From NCBI RefSeq assembly GCF_002944315.1, contig NZ_CP024313.1:425087-489086 (forward strand): a stretch of 64,000 nucleotides of DNA. Direction: 5' to 3'. The notes under the pieces are model-generated. The model did no database searches and was not told where the DNA came from. It worked only from the letters and a program-made list of their open reading frames with translations. Shown here one piece after another: positions 27,773 through 35,769 of this stretch; the stretch's first letter is position 1; each line of letters opens with the position of its first letter. The DNA comes from Rhizobium sp. NXC24 (GTDB lineage: Bacteria; Pseudomonadota; Alphaproteobacteria; Rhizobiales; Rhizobiaceae). Both the position numbers and the translations under genes were made by a program.

Positions 27773-28816
27773 ATGGAGAGAAGAGAGATAGAAGCGCTGC
27801 GCGATGCCGTAAGCTGCGCCGCGGTGCTGGAACAGGCCGGATTTGCCATTGACGCCAAGGAAAGCACCCGTCGCGCGGTGAAGTTTCGACGCAGCGCTGG
27901 AATCATCATCGTCACGCATGAAGGGCGCGGATGGTTCGACCCGCTCAGCGAGGCGAAGGGCGATGTCTTCGGGCTCGTCGATCACCTTGATCGCTGTGAC
28001 TTTCTCGAGGCCGTCGAAAAGGTTGCGGGTTTGGTGGGCTTCGAAATCTCCGCACCCGAATGGCAATCGCGAAGCCCCGTCAACAAATCTGACCTTTCCC
28101 TTTCCGATCGCTGGCGGGCACGCCGCCGCCCGTGGCCAGGCTCGTCGACATGGCGTTATCTGCACGACGATCGCTGCCTTCCGACATCCCTGCTCCACGC
28201 GGCGATCAAACGCGACCTCCTTCGCGAAGGCCCGCAGGGCAGCTTATGGGCCGCTCATACGAACCATACCGGCGACATTACGGGCTGGGAGGCGCGCGGC
28301 CCGCAATATCGCGGATTTGCGAACGGGGGAGCGAAGGTCCTGTTCCGCCTCGGCCCTGACGCTTCAATGCGCCTGGCTGTGACGGAAGCCGCCATCGATG
28401 CCATGAGCCTGGCGGCAATCGAGGGGTTGCGTGATGGCACGCTCTATCTCAGCACAGGCGGCGGCTGGTCTCCTACCACGGCCGCAGCCCTTGGGGCGCT
28501 TGCCTCACGTCGCGACGTTCAGCTTGTCGCCGCCACCGACGCCAATCCTCAAGGAGACATGTTTGCCGAGCGATTGCGGGCGCTTGCAAATGAGGCCGGC
28601 TGCGACTGGATGCGGCTCCGCCCACCGCAAGAGGATTGGAACGAGGCTTTGAAGGTTCGCGTGAAGCAGCGGAATGAGAACAGGAACAGGGAGGCTGGAA
28701 GAAAAGAGGAAGAGGCGTGCCGCAAGCGCGCCGGCCGCGTCAAGGGAGGCTTCGCCCGGCTTGAGCCGGCCCTGGACCCGGCCAGCCGCGATGTCGGTGG
28801 CAGGAAAGGGTCATGA
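27773..28816 (+). CDS. DUF3991 / Toprim-domain protein
   Basis: 347 residues, ATG after GGAAGGA. The N-terminal 140 residues match DUF3991 with a zinc-finger-free primase-like start (LRDAVSCAAVLEQAGF, GRGWFDPLSEAKGDVFGLVDHL); a Toprim domain follows with LAVTEAAIDAMSLAAIEG (Glu) and LVAATDANPQGD (DxD-like). Such proteins are primase- or topoisomerase-like and occur on mobile elements, where they may prime synthesis on incoming single-stranded DNA. The last 60 residues are a basic and acidic tail. Biochemical activity not shown. Confidence 0.82.
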   Translation: MERREIEALRDAVSCAAVLEQAGFAIDAKESTRRAVKFRRSAGIIIVTHEGRGWFDPLSEAKGDVFGLVDHLDRCDFLEAVEKVAGLVGFEISAPEWQSRSPVNKSDLSLSDRWRARRRPWPGSSTWRYLHDDRCLPTSLLHAAIKRDLLREGPQGSLWAAHTNHTGDITGWEARGPQYRGFANGGAKVLFRLGPDASMRLAVTEAAIDAMSLAAIEGLRDGTLYLSTGGGWSPTTAAALGALASRRDVQLVAATDANPQGDMFAERLRALANEAGCDWMRLRPPQEDWNEALKVRVKQRNENRNREAGRKEEEACRKRAGRVKGGFARLEPALDPASRDVGGRKGS

Positions 28817-28890
28817 AGGGCTGAAGAGGATGGCAGGGTCAAGAGGACTGCGCCGCGCTTCGGCCTGAAAACCGCGCAAGGGAGCCGCAG

Positions 28891-29292
28891 ATGACCTCTT
28901 CAATCCGCAAGGTGTTTCAGGGCATCGCAACCCGTCAGCAGATGTTCCGCATGTTCGACCGCCATGCCCAGCGACCGGATCGTTCGGATGGTGACGCATC
29001 GCCGCTACGCTGGCGAATGGTTCGAGATCGCCGAGGCCGAGCAGATTACATGTTCGAGTTCCTGCCGCCGCTCTGGATCCGCGGTTCGCTGTTCGCGATG
29101 CGGGAATTCCTGACCGGCCGGGTGACGTCAGTGTTCTTCGCGCTGCGTATCGATGAGGCGATCCGGTACTTCCACGGTTACTGCAACCTCTCCGAAAAGG
29201 CCTCCGTCGACACCATGCGTGTCGCCATTATGGCCAGGGAAGCAGAGCCGGCTGCCCGGCCAAAGACGCGTGTTGCCCGTTGTCGCCGTTAA
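28891..29292 (+). pseudogene. DUF1419 protein gene with two compensating frameshifts
   Basis: 133 codons. The start, RKVFQGIATRQQMFRMFDRHAQRPDR, and the later part, DYMFEFLPPLWIRGSLFAMREFLTG and VFFALRI, fit DUF1419. Between about 28985 and 29045 the frame gives nonsense, while the +1 frame reads MVTHRRYAGEWFEIAEAEQ, which fits the family there. So one indel shifts the frame and a second restores it. The C-terminus is also shorter than I expect. Translation would give a protein with about 20 scrambled residues. AGGGAGC precedes the ATG. Confidence 0.6.
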
Positions 29293-29494
29293 GTATTGCC
29301 GCCCCTGCCGGCGGAGCAGCAAGCGGTGCTTCAGGCTTATGCCGCCAGGCATGGCCGCCGGTGGAAATCGACCTCAACAACGCCCGGATGGGGGGCCGCC
29401 GCATGATGACGGCGGTCTGCTTCGCGGCCTTCGCAACTCGCACGGTCCGAGCTGGCTGCAATCCTACCGGCTGCCTAAGCCGGCCAAGCGGTAG
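29293..29494 (+). pseudogene. Small conserved plasmid gene broken by a one-base frameshift
   Basis: The first half reads LPPLPAEQQAVLQAYAARHG then RRWKST in the frame beginning near 29296. After about 29370 the sensible reading moves to another frame: GGPPHDDGGLLRGLRNSHGP, then SWLQSYRLPKPAKR and a stop at 29494. Joined, the two halves make one compact protein of about 66 residues, so I infer a single-base deletion near 29370. Function unknown. Confidence 0.5.
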
Positions 29495-29864
29495 GCCGAG
29501 CGGTCATGTCCAGTGCGTGGGGAAGACGGAGTTTGCGGGGGGGGCCTCTCGTTTCGTTTCAAGGACGTCATCTTCCGCTCCACGCCGGATTGCCCTTCGG
29601 TTTTGCTGCGGTCTGAACCGGCGTCCGTGCGCTTCAAGCCCGCTATCGCGCCGCGGCGCGGCCGGACCCCGCCGTCCTTCTCGGAGCAGGTTCGCGTGCT
29701 TCATCGAGGGCAGCTTGCCCTCTTCGCACGCAAACCGGCTCCGCTCGTCCAGGTGGGGCCGGACCCTGAAGCGCCCGTCTTTCCGCCGGTTCGGGGTGAC
29801 CGCACCAAAGGGCAAGCCGGCATGGGGCCGGCACGACTTCGGAAGACCTCGAAAGGAAACGATC
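29495..29864 (+). other. Long GC-rich leader before the 195-residue gene
   Basis: 370 bases without a gene. A 14-base element near 29583 (GCCGGATTGCCCTT) has an almost perfect inverted partner near 29809 (AAGGGCAAGCCGGC), so the leader could fold on a large scale. Similar long leaders precede other genes of this island. Confidence 0.4.
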
Positions 29865-30452
29865 ATGGCCAAGCCCGTAACCTCATCTCGCCAATCCGCC
29901 CGCGTCGTGCAGCTGCGCAAGGGTGCCACCATCGAGATGGTCCGGCTGACATGCCCCGACACCAGCCAGGCGCTGAAGATCGCCGAGAGTTTCGGCACCG
30001 CGGTCATCGACAGCGATGGCATCCGCGACCTGCACGAACGGCTGGTCATCGAAACCGCCGATGCGCTCGCCGATGGGCTTGGCGACAAGGCCATGCATAT
30101 CCACCTGCAGCGGATCGTCGGCGCCTACGTCGGCTCGGCCCACGGCGCCGGCCAGTTCTACAGTCGCGCGGTCACCGAGGCCCGCGATGCCACCGCCAAG
30201 GCCGCCAACGATGCCCGTGACGAGGACCTGGACGGCCCCGTTGGCTATGACAGCGCCGCCCAGCGCAAACGGGAATTCGCCGCCGACATGGGCATACAGG
30301 CCCATTCGCTCAGGATGGCGGCCGAAGGCGCCGTCGCCGCCTATGCCCAGGTGATCGGCGAGACCTGGAAACCGTTCGACCGCCCCGTCGAACAGCCGGG
30401 CCACTCGCTCAATCGCAAGGCTGCCGAAGCGCAGATCTCCGCCTTCGACTAG
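29865..30452 (+). CDS. Conserved-looking plasmid protein of unknown function, 195 residues
   Basis: ATG at 29865 after AAAGGAAAC; a much longer upstream frame exists but covers the GC-rich leader and has no protein character. The product starts MAKPVTSSRQSARVVQLRKG and has a helical centre (GIRDLHERLVIETADALADGLG, IHLQRIVGAYVGSAHGAGQFYSRAV) and no membrane segment. I do not recognise a catalytic motif. Flanked by the DUF1419 remnant and ArdC on the same strand, so it belongs to the island of transfer-linked small genes. Confidence 0.7.
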   Translation: MAKPVTSSRQSARVVQLRKGATIEMVRLTCPDTSQALKIAESFGTAVIDSDGIRDLHERLVIETADALADGLGDKAMHIHLQRIVGAYVGSAHGAGQFYSRAVTEARDATAKAANDARDEDLDGPVGYDSAAQRKREFAADMGIQAHSLRMAAEGAVAAYAQVIGETWKPFDRPVEQPGHSLNRKAAEAQISAFD

Positions 30453-30748
30453 CCACTCCGGAGCTCCGGCCCCGCCTTTTCCACTAACTCCAGTCGGCCG
30501 GTTCCAGGGCGGGGCCGGCCTGTTGTCGTTTCCCCAACCCGGCCAGCAGGGAAAAGGAATGAAGCCGATGGCACGCCCGTCGCGGCCCGTTCCTTCGGCG
30601 GGTCTGCAGGAGCCGCCTACGGACGCAACGGCTTCGCCGTCCTCCACTTCGTTGCGGCTGTTCCGGTGCATCCGTCGGCTGACCTGCTCCTGCTTTCGCC
30701 CTCCGCAACGGGCCGCGACGAGCGCGACCTTGAAACGGAGGTTTGGAT
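30453..30748 (+). other. Leader of the ArdC-like gene
   Basis: 296 bases without a gene. It contains a short stem TTTCCC (30529-30534) / GGGAAA (30549-30554) and several GC-rich palindromic pieces such as GGCCGGCC, in line with the other structured leaders of this island. Confidence 0.4.
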
Positions 30749-31672
30749 ATGAGCAACACAGAAAATCGGCGGGTCGATCTCTACAGCCGTATCACCGACA
30801 AGATCATCGAAGACCTGGCGAAGGGCGTGCGGCCGTGGATGAAACCATGGAATTCGGCGAACACGGCAGGCCGCATTACCCGGCCGCTGCGTTACAATGG
30901 GCAACCCTATTCTGGCGTCAACGTGCTGCTTTTATGGTCGGAGGGTGTCGCACGGGGTTATACGTCATCCAGATGGATGACGTTCAAGCAGTCCCTCGAA
31001 CTGGGCGCCGCAGTCCGTAAAGGCGAGACGGGCACGACCGTCGTATTCGCCAGTCGTTTCACCAAGTCCGACACCGACGCGAGCGGCGGCGAGGTCGAGC
31101 GGGAAATCCCTTTCTTAAAGGCGTATAGCGTATTCAACGTCGAACAGATCGAGGGACTTCCCGAGCAGTACCATCACCGGCTGGTGCCGGTTGTCGATCC
31201 GGTCGATCGCGTCGGGCATGCGGATCAGTTCTTCCGCAATACCGATGCTTTAATTCGCCACGGCGGCAACCATGCCTTCTTCTCGCCGGGCGCCGATCTC
31301 ATTCAGATGCCACCATTTGAGAACTTCAAGGATGCGGCAAGCTACTACGCGACCTTGAGTCATGAAGTCGTGCATTGGACGGCGCCGGCGCACCGCCTCG
31401 GTCGCGACCTCAGCCGCTATGCCAAAGACAAATCCAAGCGAGCCCGCGAGGAATTGATTGCGGAGCTCGGCAGTTGCTTCCTGTGCGCCGACCTCGGGAT
31501 TGTTCCCGAGCTCGAGCCCCGCCCCGGTCACGCGTCCTACCTCAACTCCTGGCTCAAGCTCCTGACCGACGACAGACGGGCGATCTTCCAGGCGGCGGCG
31601 CATGCGCAACGGGCCGTAACGTTCCTGCATTCGCTGCAACCCGACGCAGCCGACGAGCGCCTTGATGCATGA
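30749..31672 (+). CDS. ardC: ArdC-like antirestriction protein, ssDNA-binding N-terminus plus zincin metallopeptidase
   Basis: 307 residues. The ATG at 30749 is seven bases after GGAGG; a TTG two codons earlier is less likely. N-terminal domain (DUF1738) begins VDLYSRITDKIIEDLAKGVRPWMKPW; the C-terminal zincin-like domain has LSHEVVHWTAPAHRL with the HExxH zinc site, then ELIAELGSCFLCADLGI. ArdC proteins bind single-stranded DNA and protect incoming plasmid DNA from restriction. Full length for the family. It supports the view of this region as the one entering first during conjugation. Confidence 0.88.
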   Translation: MSNTENRRVDLYSRITDKIIEDLAKGVRPWMKPWNSANTAGRITRPLRYNGQPYSGVNVLLLWSEGVARGYTSSRWMTFKQSLELGAAVRKGETGTTVVFASRFTKSDTDASGGEVEREIPFLKAYSVFNVEQIEGLPEQYHHRLVPVVDPVDRVGHADQFFRNTDALIRHGGNHAFFSPGADLIQMPPFENFKDAASYYATLSHEVVHWTAPAHRLGRDLSRYAKDKSKRAREELIAELGSCFLCADLGIVPELEPRPGHASYLNSWLKLLTDDRRAIFQAAAHAQRAVTFLHSLQPDAADERLDA

Positions 31673-32054
31673 AGACTTGTCAGCGCCGGTCGTTGGCCTC
31701 GCTAGCGGCCGGCAACTCTCGGCCTTCGGTCGCGGTCGGCGTGTCACGATCAGCAATAAGGTCCAGTTTGCACCAGATCAAGGTGCTGCGGTCGATCGGT
31801 TGAGCTTCCGGGACGGCTGATTTCGACGGTAAATGCCTTTGTCTGCTGACGCAGAGATCCTCCAGGCGACGATTCGCGCGCACGACGATAGTCCGAAGAA
31901 CGGCGAACGCAACGCCCTTGTTCGGCTGTTCCCGGATGTTTGATTTTTGACATGTGGACGGGGCAGCGGGACCGCCGTTGCAGGGACCCGGCAGGCAGTC
32001 GGGGGCGCAGCTGCCATCGCCATATCCCTTCCGCCGCTGAGCCAAGCCACGTCC
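31673..32054. other. Intergenic stretch after ardC, nothing recognised
   Basis: About 380 bases between the ardC stop and the left edge of the duplicated DUF736 cassette. No gene, no clear terminator. Confidence 0.4.
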
Positions 32055-32127
32055 TTCGCGGGCTCGATGAGGCATGTCTGATCGAAGACCGGCTTCGCCT
32101 CGATCGTCCTCCCGCAACGGCCTTCCA

Positions 32128-32181
32128 AAACTTTCTTCCCCTGCGCGCAATGCGCCCATTCCTCGCGGAACAACAAAGTTT
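32128..32181 (+). promoter_or_regulatory. Leader hairpin of DUF736 cassette copy 1
   Basis: AAACTTT at 32128-32134 pairs with AAAGTTT at 32175-32181; outside it GGCC can pair with GGCC. The apical part is GC-rich. It lies 120 bases before the DUF736 start. The same structure recurs at 33984-34037. Confidence 0.45.
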
Positions 32182-32299
32182 CTCCTGGCCGCCCTCCATT
32201 CCATTTCGGCCTTTCAGGTGCGGACCGATCGTCCCCGATCCTTGCGACAGCCATCGAGGCCGCGATGGGCGCGGCCCGAAACAGCAAAGGAATACGACA

Positions 32300-32608
32300 A
32301 TGGCAACCATCGGCACCTTCACCACCTCCGAAACCGGCTTCAACGGCTCGATCCGCACGCTCGCCCTCAACGTCAAGGCCCGCATCGCCCGCATCGAAAA
32401 CCCCTCCGACAAGGGCCCGCACTTCCGCATCTACGCGGGCAATGTCGAGCTGGGTGCGGCCTGGCAGAAGCGCTCCGAGCAGGACCGCGACTACCTCTCG
32501 GTCAAGCTCGACGATCCGAGCTTCCCCGCCCCGATCTACGCAACGCTCACCGAAGTCGAAGGCGAGGACGGCTACCAGCTGATCTGGTCCCGCCCCAACC
32601 GCGACTGA
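32300..32608 (+). CDS. DUF736 family protein, copy 1
   Basis: 102 residues. The ATG at 32300 follows AAAGGAATACGAC and gives the family start [20 protein letters not shown]. Conserved pieces: [28 protein letters not shown] and [22 protein letters not shown]736 proteins are small, soluble, and common on alphaproteobacterial plasmids near transfer genes, with no proven function. Identical in sequence to the copy at 34156-34464. Followed 11 bases later by a terminator. Confidence 0.9.
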   Translation: MATIGTFTTSETGFNGSIRTLALNVKARIARIENPSDKGPHFRIYAGNVELGAAWQKRSEQDRDYLSVKLDDPSFPAPIYATLTEVEGEDGYQLIWSRPNRD

Positions 32609-32618
32609 GATCAAGATG

Positions 32619-32644
32619 GGCCCCGCCGCCAAGGCGGGGCCTTT
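32619..32644 (+). terminator. Rho-independent terminator of DUF736 copy 1
   Basis: GGCCCCGCC (32619-32627), a five-base loop, GGCGGGGCC (32633-32641), then TTT. In copy 2 the stem is kept, but AAA follows instead of TTT, because the repeat ends at the stem. Confidence 0.75.
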
Positions 32645-32718
32645 CCCACGCTCTGACTTTTTCCGCCGCTCTTCTTCATTGGATGAAAATGGATGGAAAA
32701 ATGGAGCCCGGTATGTCA

Positions 32719-32748
32719 TATCCCATTCGGATGGAAACGGATGGGATA
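32719..32748 (+). promoter_or_regulatory. Palindromic candidate operator overlapping the fic start region
   Basis: TATCCCATTCG at 32719-32729 and CGGATGGGATA at 32738-32748 match as an inverted repeat at 10 of 11 positions. The palindrome ends four bases before the fic ATG, where a bound repressor would block initiation. Nearby 32681-32705 repeats ATGGA/ATGAA units. The Fic protein has a C-terminal winged-helix, so autoregulation is possible. Confidence 0.55.
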
Positions 32749-32752
32749 ATGG

Positions 32753-33808
32753 ATGACGGCCCTCGATCTCGCGACATTGCGTATCACGCCTGAGATCCTG
32801 TCGTTGATCGCCGAGATCGACGAATTCAAAGGTGCATGGCGAGCGCTGGGTCGTATCGCGCCGGACCGGCTCTCCAGTTTGCGCCGTGTTGCTACGATCG
32901 AAAGCATCGGCTCTTCGACCCGTATCGAAGGCGCAAAGCTAAGCGACCGAGAAGTCGAAAGGTTGCTCTCGAACCTCCGGATCGGCTCGTTCACCAGCCG
33001 AGACGAACAGGAGGTCGCAGGCTATGCCGAGGTAATGGAAACGATCTTCTCCGCCTTCGACACGATCCCGCTTAATGAAAATCACATCCGACAACTCCAT
33101 CGCGATCTACTCGCTCACTCGACCAAGGATGAGCGACACAGGGGAAACTGGAAAACCCTTGCCAACAACGTCGAAGCCTTCGACGAAGATGGACGAAGCC
33201 TGGGCGTCGTCTTCGCGACAGCATCTCCCTTTGATACGCCGGGCCGGATGTCGGAACTGGTGTCCTGGCAACAGGCCCAGGAGAAGGATGGGACGTTTCA
33301 CCCTCTCCTCATCGTCGCTGTCTTCGTGGTGGTCTTTCTGGAAATTCATCCTTTCCAGGACGGCAATGGCCGCCTGTCGCGAGCCTTGACCACTTTGCTG
33401 CTCCTTCGGGCGGGCTATACCTACGTGCCATACAGCTCTCTCGAAAGCGTTGTCGAGCAGAACAAGGAAGCCTATTACCTCGCGCTTCGTCGAACGCAGG
33501 GTACGATCCGGACAGATCAACAGGACTGGAATCCGTGGGTCGAGTTTTTCCTCCGGAGCCTGCAGCGCCAGAAGCAGCGGCTCGAGCGTAAGATCGAACG
33601 TGAACGCCTCCTGCTGGGCGAGCTGCCGGAGTTGTCGGTCTCGATCCTCGAACTGGCGCGTGAGCGCGGGCGCGTTACGGTGATGGACGCGGCCAAGGCC
33701 ACAGGCGCAAGCCGCAACACCGTCAAGGATCATCTTCGGGCGTTGACCGAGCAGGGGCATCTGACCCTTCATGGAGCGGGTCGCGGGACCTGGTACGGCC
33801 TGAACTAA
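32753..33808 (+). CDS. Fic-domain AMP-transferase with N-terminal inhibitory motif and C-terminal winged helix
   Basis: 351 residues. The Fic core motif HPFQDGNGRLSR (catalytic His near 199) is intact and complete. The N-terminal inhibitory helix is present as STRIEG near residue 54, matching (S/T)xxxE(G/N), which places the protein in the self-inhibited class II. The C-terminal 60 residues form a winged-helix (SILELARERGRVTVMDAAKATGASRNTVKDHLRAL). Such proteins attach AMP, or another nucleotide part, to hydroxyls of target proteins. It lies alone between two identical DUF736 cassettes. Target unknown; no separate antitoxin gene seen. Confidence 0.9.
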   Translation: MTALDLATLRITPEILSLIAEIDEFKGAWRALGRIAPDRLSSLRRVATIESIGSSTRIEGAKLSDREVERLLSNLRIGSFTSRDEQEVAGYAEVMETIFSAFDTIPLNENHIRQLHRDLLAHSTKDERHRGNWKTLANNVEAFDEDGRSLGVVFATASPFDTPGRMSELVSWQQAQEKDGTFHPLLIVAVFVVVFLEIHPFQDGNGRLSRALTTLLLLRAGYTYVPYSSLESVVEQNKEAYYLALRRTQGTIRTDQQDWNPWVEFFLRSLQRQKQRLERKIERERLLLGELPELSVSILELARERGRVTVMDAAKATGASRNTVKDHLRALTEQGHLTLHGAGRGTWYGLN

Positions 33809-34155
33809 AGCCGGAGTGATTGGCCCGCCGATGCGCCGAGATCAGAGCTATGGCCCAACTGTGCGCGGCCGTCATTGCCACGTCCATTTCCCAGGGGCAG
33901 CGGCGCTCCATTCGCGGGCTCGATGAGGCATGTCTGATCGAAGACCGGCTTCGCCTCGATCGTCCTCCCGCAACGGCCTTCCAAAACTTTCTTCCCCTGC
34001 GCGCAATGCGCCCATTCCTCGCGGAACAACAAAGTTTCTCCTGGCCGCCCTCCATTCCATTTCGGCCTTTCAGGTGCGGACCGATCGTCCCCGATCCTTG
34101 CGACAGCCATCGAGGCCGCGATGGGCGCGGCCCGAAACAGCAAAGGAATACGACA
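33809..34155 (+). other. Intergenic stretch containing the leader of DUF736 copy 2
   Basis: The first 100 bases are unique and hold no gene; from 33911 on the sequence is the repeated cassette leader with its hairpin at 33984-34037. Confidence 0.5.
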
Positions 34156-34497
34156 ATGGCAACCATCGGCACCTTCACCACCTCCGAAACCGGCTTCAAC
34201 GGCTCGATCCGCACGCTCGCCCTCAACGTCAAGGCCCGCATCGCCCGCATCGAAAACCCCTCCGACAAGGGCCCGCACTTCCGCATCTACGCGGGCAATG
34301 TCGAGCTGGGTGCGGCCTGGCAGAAGCGCTCCGAGCAGGACCGCGACTACCTCTCGGTCAAGCTCGACGATCCGAGCTTCCCCGCCCCGATCTACGCAAC
34401 GCTCACCGAAGTCGAAGGCGAGGACGGCTACCAGCTGATCTGGTCCCGCCCCAACCGCGACTGAGATCAAGATGGGCCCCGCCGCCAAGGCGGGGCC
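33911..34497 (+). repeat. Direct repeat, copy 2 (DUF736 cassette)
   Basis: Same 587 bases as 32055-32641. The identity of leader as well as coding region shows that duplication was recent, or that the copies are kept alike by gene conversion. Fic and its operator lie between the copies. Confidence 0.93.
34156..34464 (+). CDS. DUF736 family protein, copy 2
   Basis: 102 residues, identical to the product of 32300-32608, with the same ribosome site and leader. The terminator stem follows at 34475-34497 but lacks the T run, so read-through into the next small gene is more likely here than at copy 1. Confidence 0.9.
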   Translation: MATIGTFTTSETGFNGSIRTLALNVKARIARIENPSDKGPHFRIYAGNVELGAAWQKRSEQDRDYLSVKLDDPSFPAPIYATLTEVEGEDGYQLIWSRPNRD

Positions 34498-34634
34498 AAA
34501 CCGGCGATAGAGACAAGCAGGCGGCAGGCATCGAGCCTGTCGCCGGCTTTTTCGGTGCGATACGGAGAGGAACTATTGTCTGCTCAGATGGAGTATCTGT
34601 GCCGGGAGGAAATGCCGGCGTCAAAGGACGAGCG

Positions 34635-34688
34635 GTGCCCCCAATTTTGTCTTCGCTCCGGTGCCCTCAGCTCCAACAAAATCGGCAC
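34635..34688 (+). promoter_or_regulatory. Leader hairpin before the 54-residue gene
   Basis: Outer stem GTGCC (34635-34639) / GGCAC (34684-34688) and inner stem ATTTTGT (34644-34650) / ACAAAAT (34676-34682). The leader shares the blocks CCCCCAATTTT, AAAATCGGC and CCGCGCTCCTTGACCCC with the leader of the gene at 35277. Confidence 0.5.
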
Positions 34689-34788
34689 CCCCGCCCACCG
34701 GCTCCGCCGGTCGCTGCCGCGCTCCTTGACCCCGTCATCTCCTCCCGCCGCGCGGTCTCGTCTTTCACGAACTCAAGGAGATGAGACG

Positions 34789-34953
34789 ATGACGATCGAA
34801 CAGCATATCGAAGAACTGCGGGCCGAACTGAAGAACGCCTGTGACGCCGCCGAGCGCCGCCAGATCGAGGTAGAGCTTGAACTCGCCCAGGCTGATCTGG
34901 CGGTGACGCTTGCCGAACAGGACGGTGCGATCGTTGCCGAGCCGCCTTTTTGA
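34789..34953 (+). CDS. Small helical plasmid protein, 54 residues
   Basis: ATG after CAAGGAGATGAG. MTIEQHIEELRAELKNACDA, then AERRQIEVELELAQADLAV: almost entirely one long amphipathic helix with heptad-like spacing, so a coiled coil is likely. No known function. Preceded by a structured leader related to that of the next gene. Confidence 0.7.
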   Translation: MTIEQHIEELRAELKNACDAAERRQIEVELELAQADLAVTLAEQDGAIVAEPPF

Positions 34954-35276
34954 GGCGGCTTTTCTGCGGCACGAGGAGCCGGTGCGCCGGATTGACCGGC
35001 TTACCGGCTGTCAGGGGTTTCACCCCTCGACACTCCCGCCGGCTCACGCCGGATACGGTCGCGACCCCTTCTGGCCCGCGGGTCTCTTTTCTCTCTGACG
35101 CCCCATTGTACTCCAGCAAATCCGGCGTCAAGAACGGCGCGGTCTCCCCCAATTTTTCCGCCGCTGCGCTTTCCGAAAAATCGGCTCCCCCGCTTGCAAG
35201 TCGCGTTCCGCGCTCCTTGACCCCTCTTTGCCACGGAGTGGCCGATCTCCGTCATCAAGATGAAGGAGATCACATC
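34954..35276 (+). other. Leader between the 54-residue gene and the next gene
   Basis: 320 bases without a gene. GC-rich, with a short palindrome GCCGGCTCACGCCGG near 35037 and the hairpin described at 35152-35181. Confidence 0.5.
35152..35181 (+). promoter_or_regulatory. Leader hairpin before the 130-residue gene
   Basis: ATTTTTC (35152-35158) pairs with GAAAAAT (35175-35181) around a GC-rich loop, 95 bases before the start. Shares a 17-base block (35208-35224) and two shorter ones with the preceding leader. Confidence 0.5.
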
Positions 35277-35669
35277 ATGACCACGGATCAGAACCTTATG
35301 CTCCACACCAAGCTTTCCGGTTTCCGGCTCGTCGTGCTTGCAAACCGCTTCGGCTGCGATACCGAGTTTTCACGAGCGCTTCATGACCGCCTGATCGAAG
35401 GACTCGACGCGGCTCGCGTTCGCATCCGAACCATCATGGCATTGGAGCGGAGCGTACTTGCCGGCGACGACGAATATGCTGCCTATCGGCTCGCAGGCGA
35501 GAACGAGATGTTTGAGCGTGTCACCATCAACTTGCTGGATGAGCTCGAGATCGATTTCGACACGCACGAATACCGCATTCAACGGTGGCAATTGGACCAA
35601 TGCTTTGTCGGCGGATTGCGACGGCGTCGAAATCAATTATCCAAGCCTTGTCGCGCTGAGCGAGACTGA
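35277..35669 (+). CDS. Plasmid protein of unknown function, probably frameshifted near its end
   Basis: 130 residues, ATG after GAAGGAGATCACATC. The N-terminal 95 residues look like a real soluble protein (LSGFRLVVLANRFGCDTEFS, LAGDDEYAAYRLAGENEMFE, INLLDELEIDFDTHEYRI). The last 30 (GGLRRRRNQLSKPCRAERD) do not. From about 35590 a second frame gives well-formed sequence to a stop at 35769 (ADCDGVEINYPSLVALSETE, then IGSLAAIVRDIRQETGIVIH). Either the gene has lost its frame or a second small gene overlaps. No family recognised. Confidence 0.6.
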   Translation: MTTDQNLMLHTKLSGFRLVVLANRFGCDTEFSRALHDRLIEGLDAARVRIRTIMALERSVLAGDDEYAAYRLAGENEMFERVTINLLDELEIDFDTHEYRIQRWQLDQCFVGGLRRRRNQLSKPCRAERD

Positions 35670-35769
35670 AATCGGTTCCTTGGCAGCGATCGTCAGGGAT
35701 ATCCGCCAGGAAACAGGCATCGTCATTCATGCGGCGCGTGTCGTCTATGCGAGCTGCGAAAGCTCCTGA

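Larger units (their letters stand above)
32055..32641 (+). repeat. Direct repeat, copy 1 (DUF736 cassette: leader, gene, terminator stem)
   Basis: 587 bases that recur at 33911-34497 with a constant offset of 1856. Every stretch I compared, coding and non-coding, is identical. The left edge falls in the leader at TTCGCGGGCTCGATGAGG, the right edge exactly at the end of the terminator stem. Sequences outside diverge at once. Confidence 0.93.

Noticed and set aside
29280..29864. N-terminal extension of the gene at 29865 to a 390-residue protein
   Set aside because: The first 195 codons cover a frameshifted small gene and a GC-rich leader; the ATG at 29865 has a good ribosome site.
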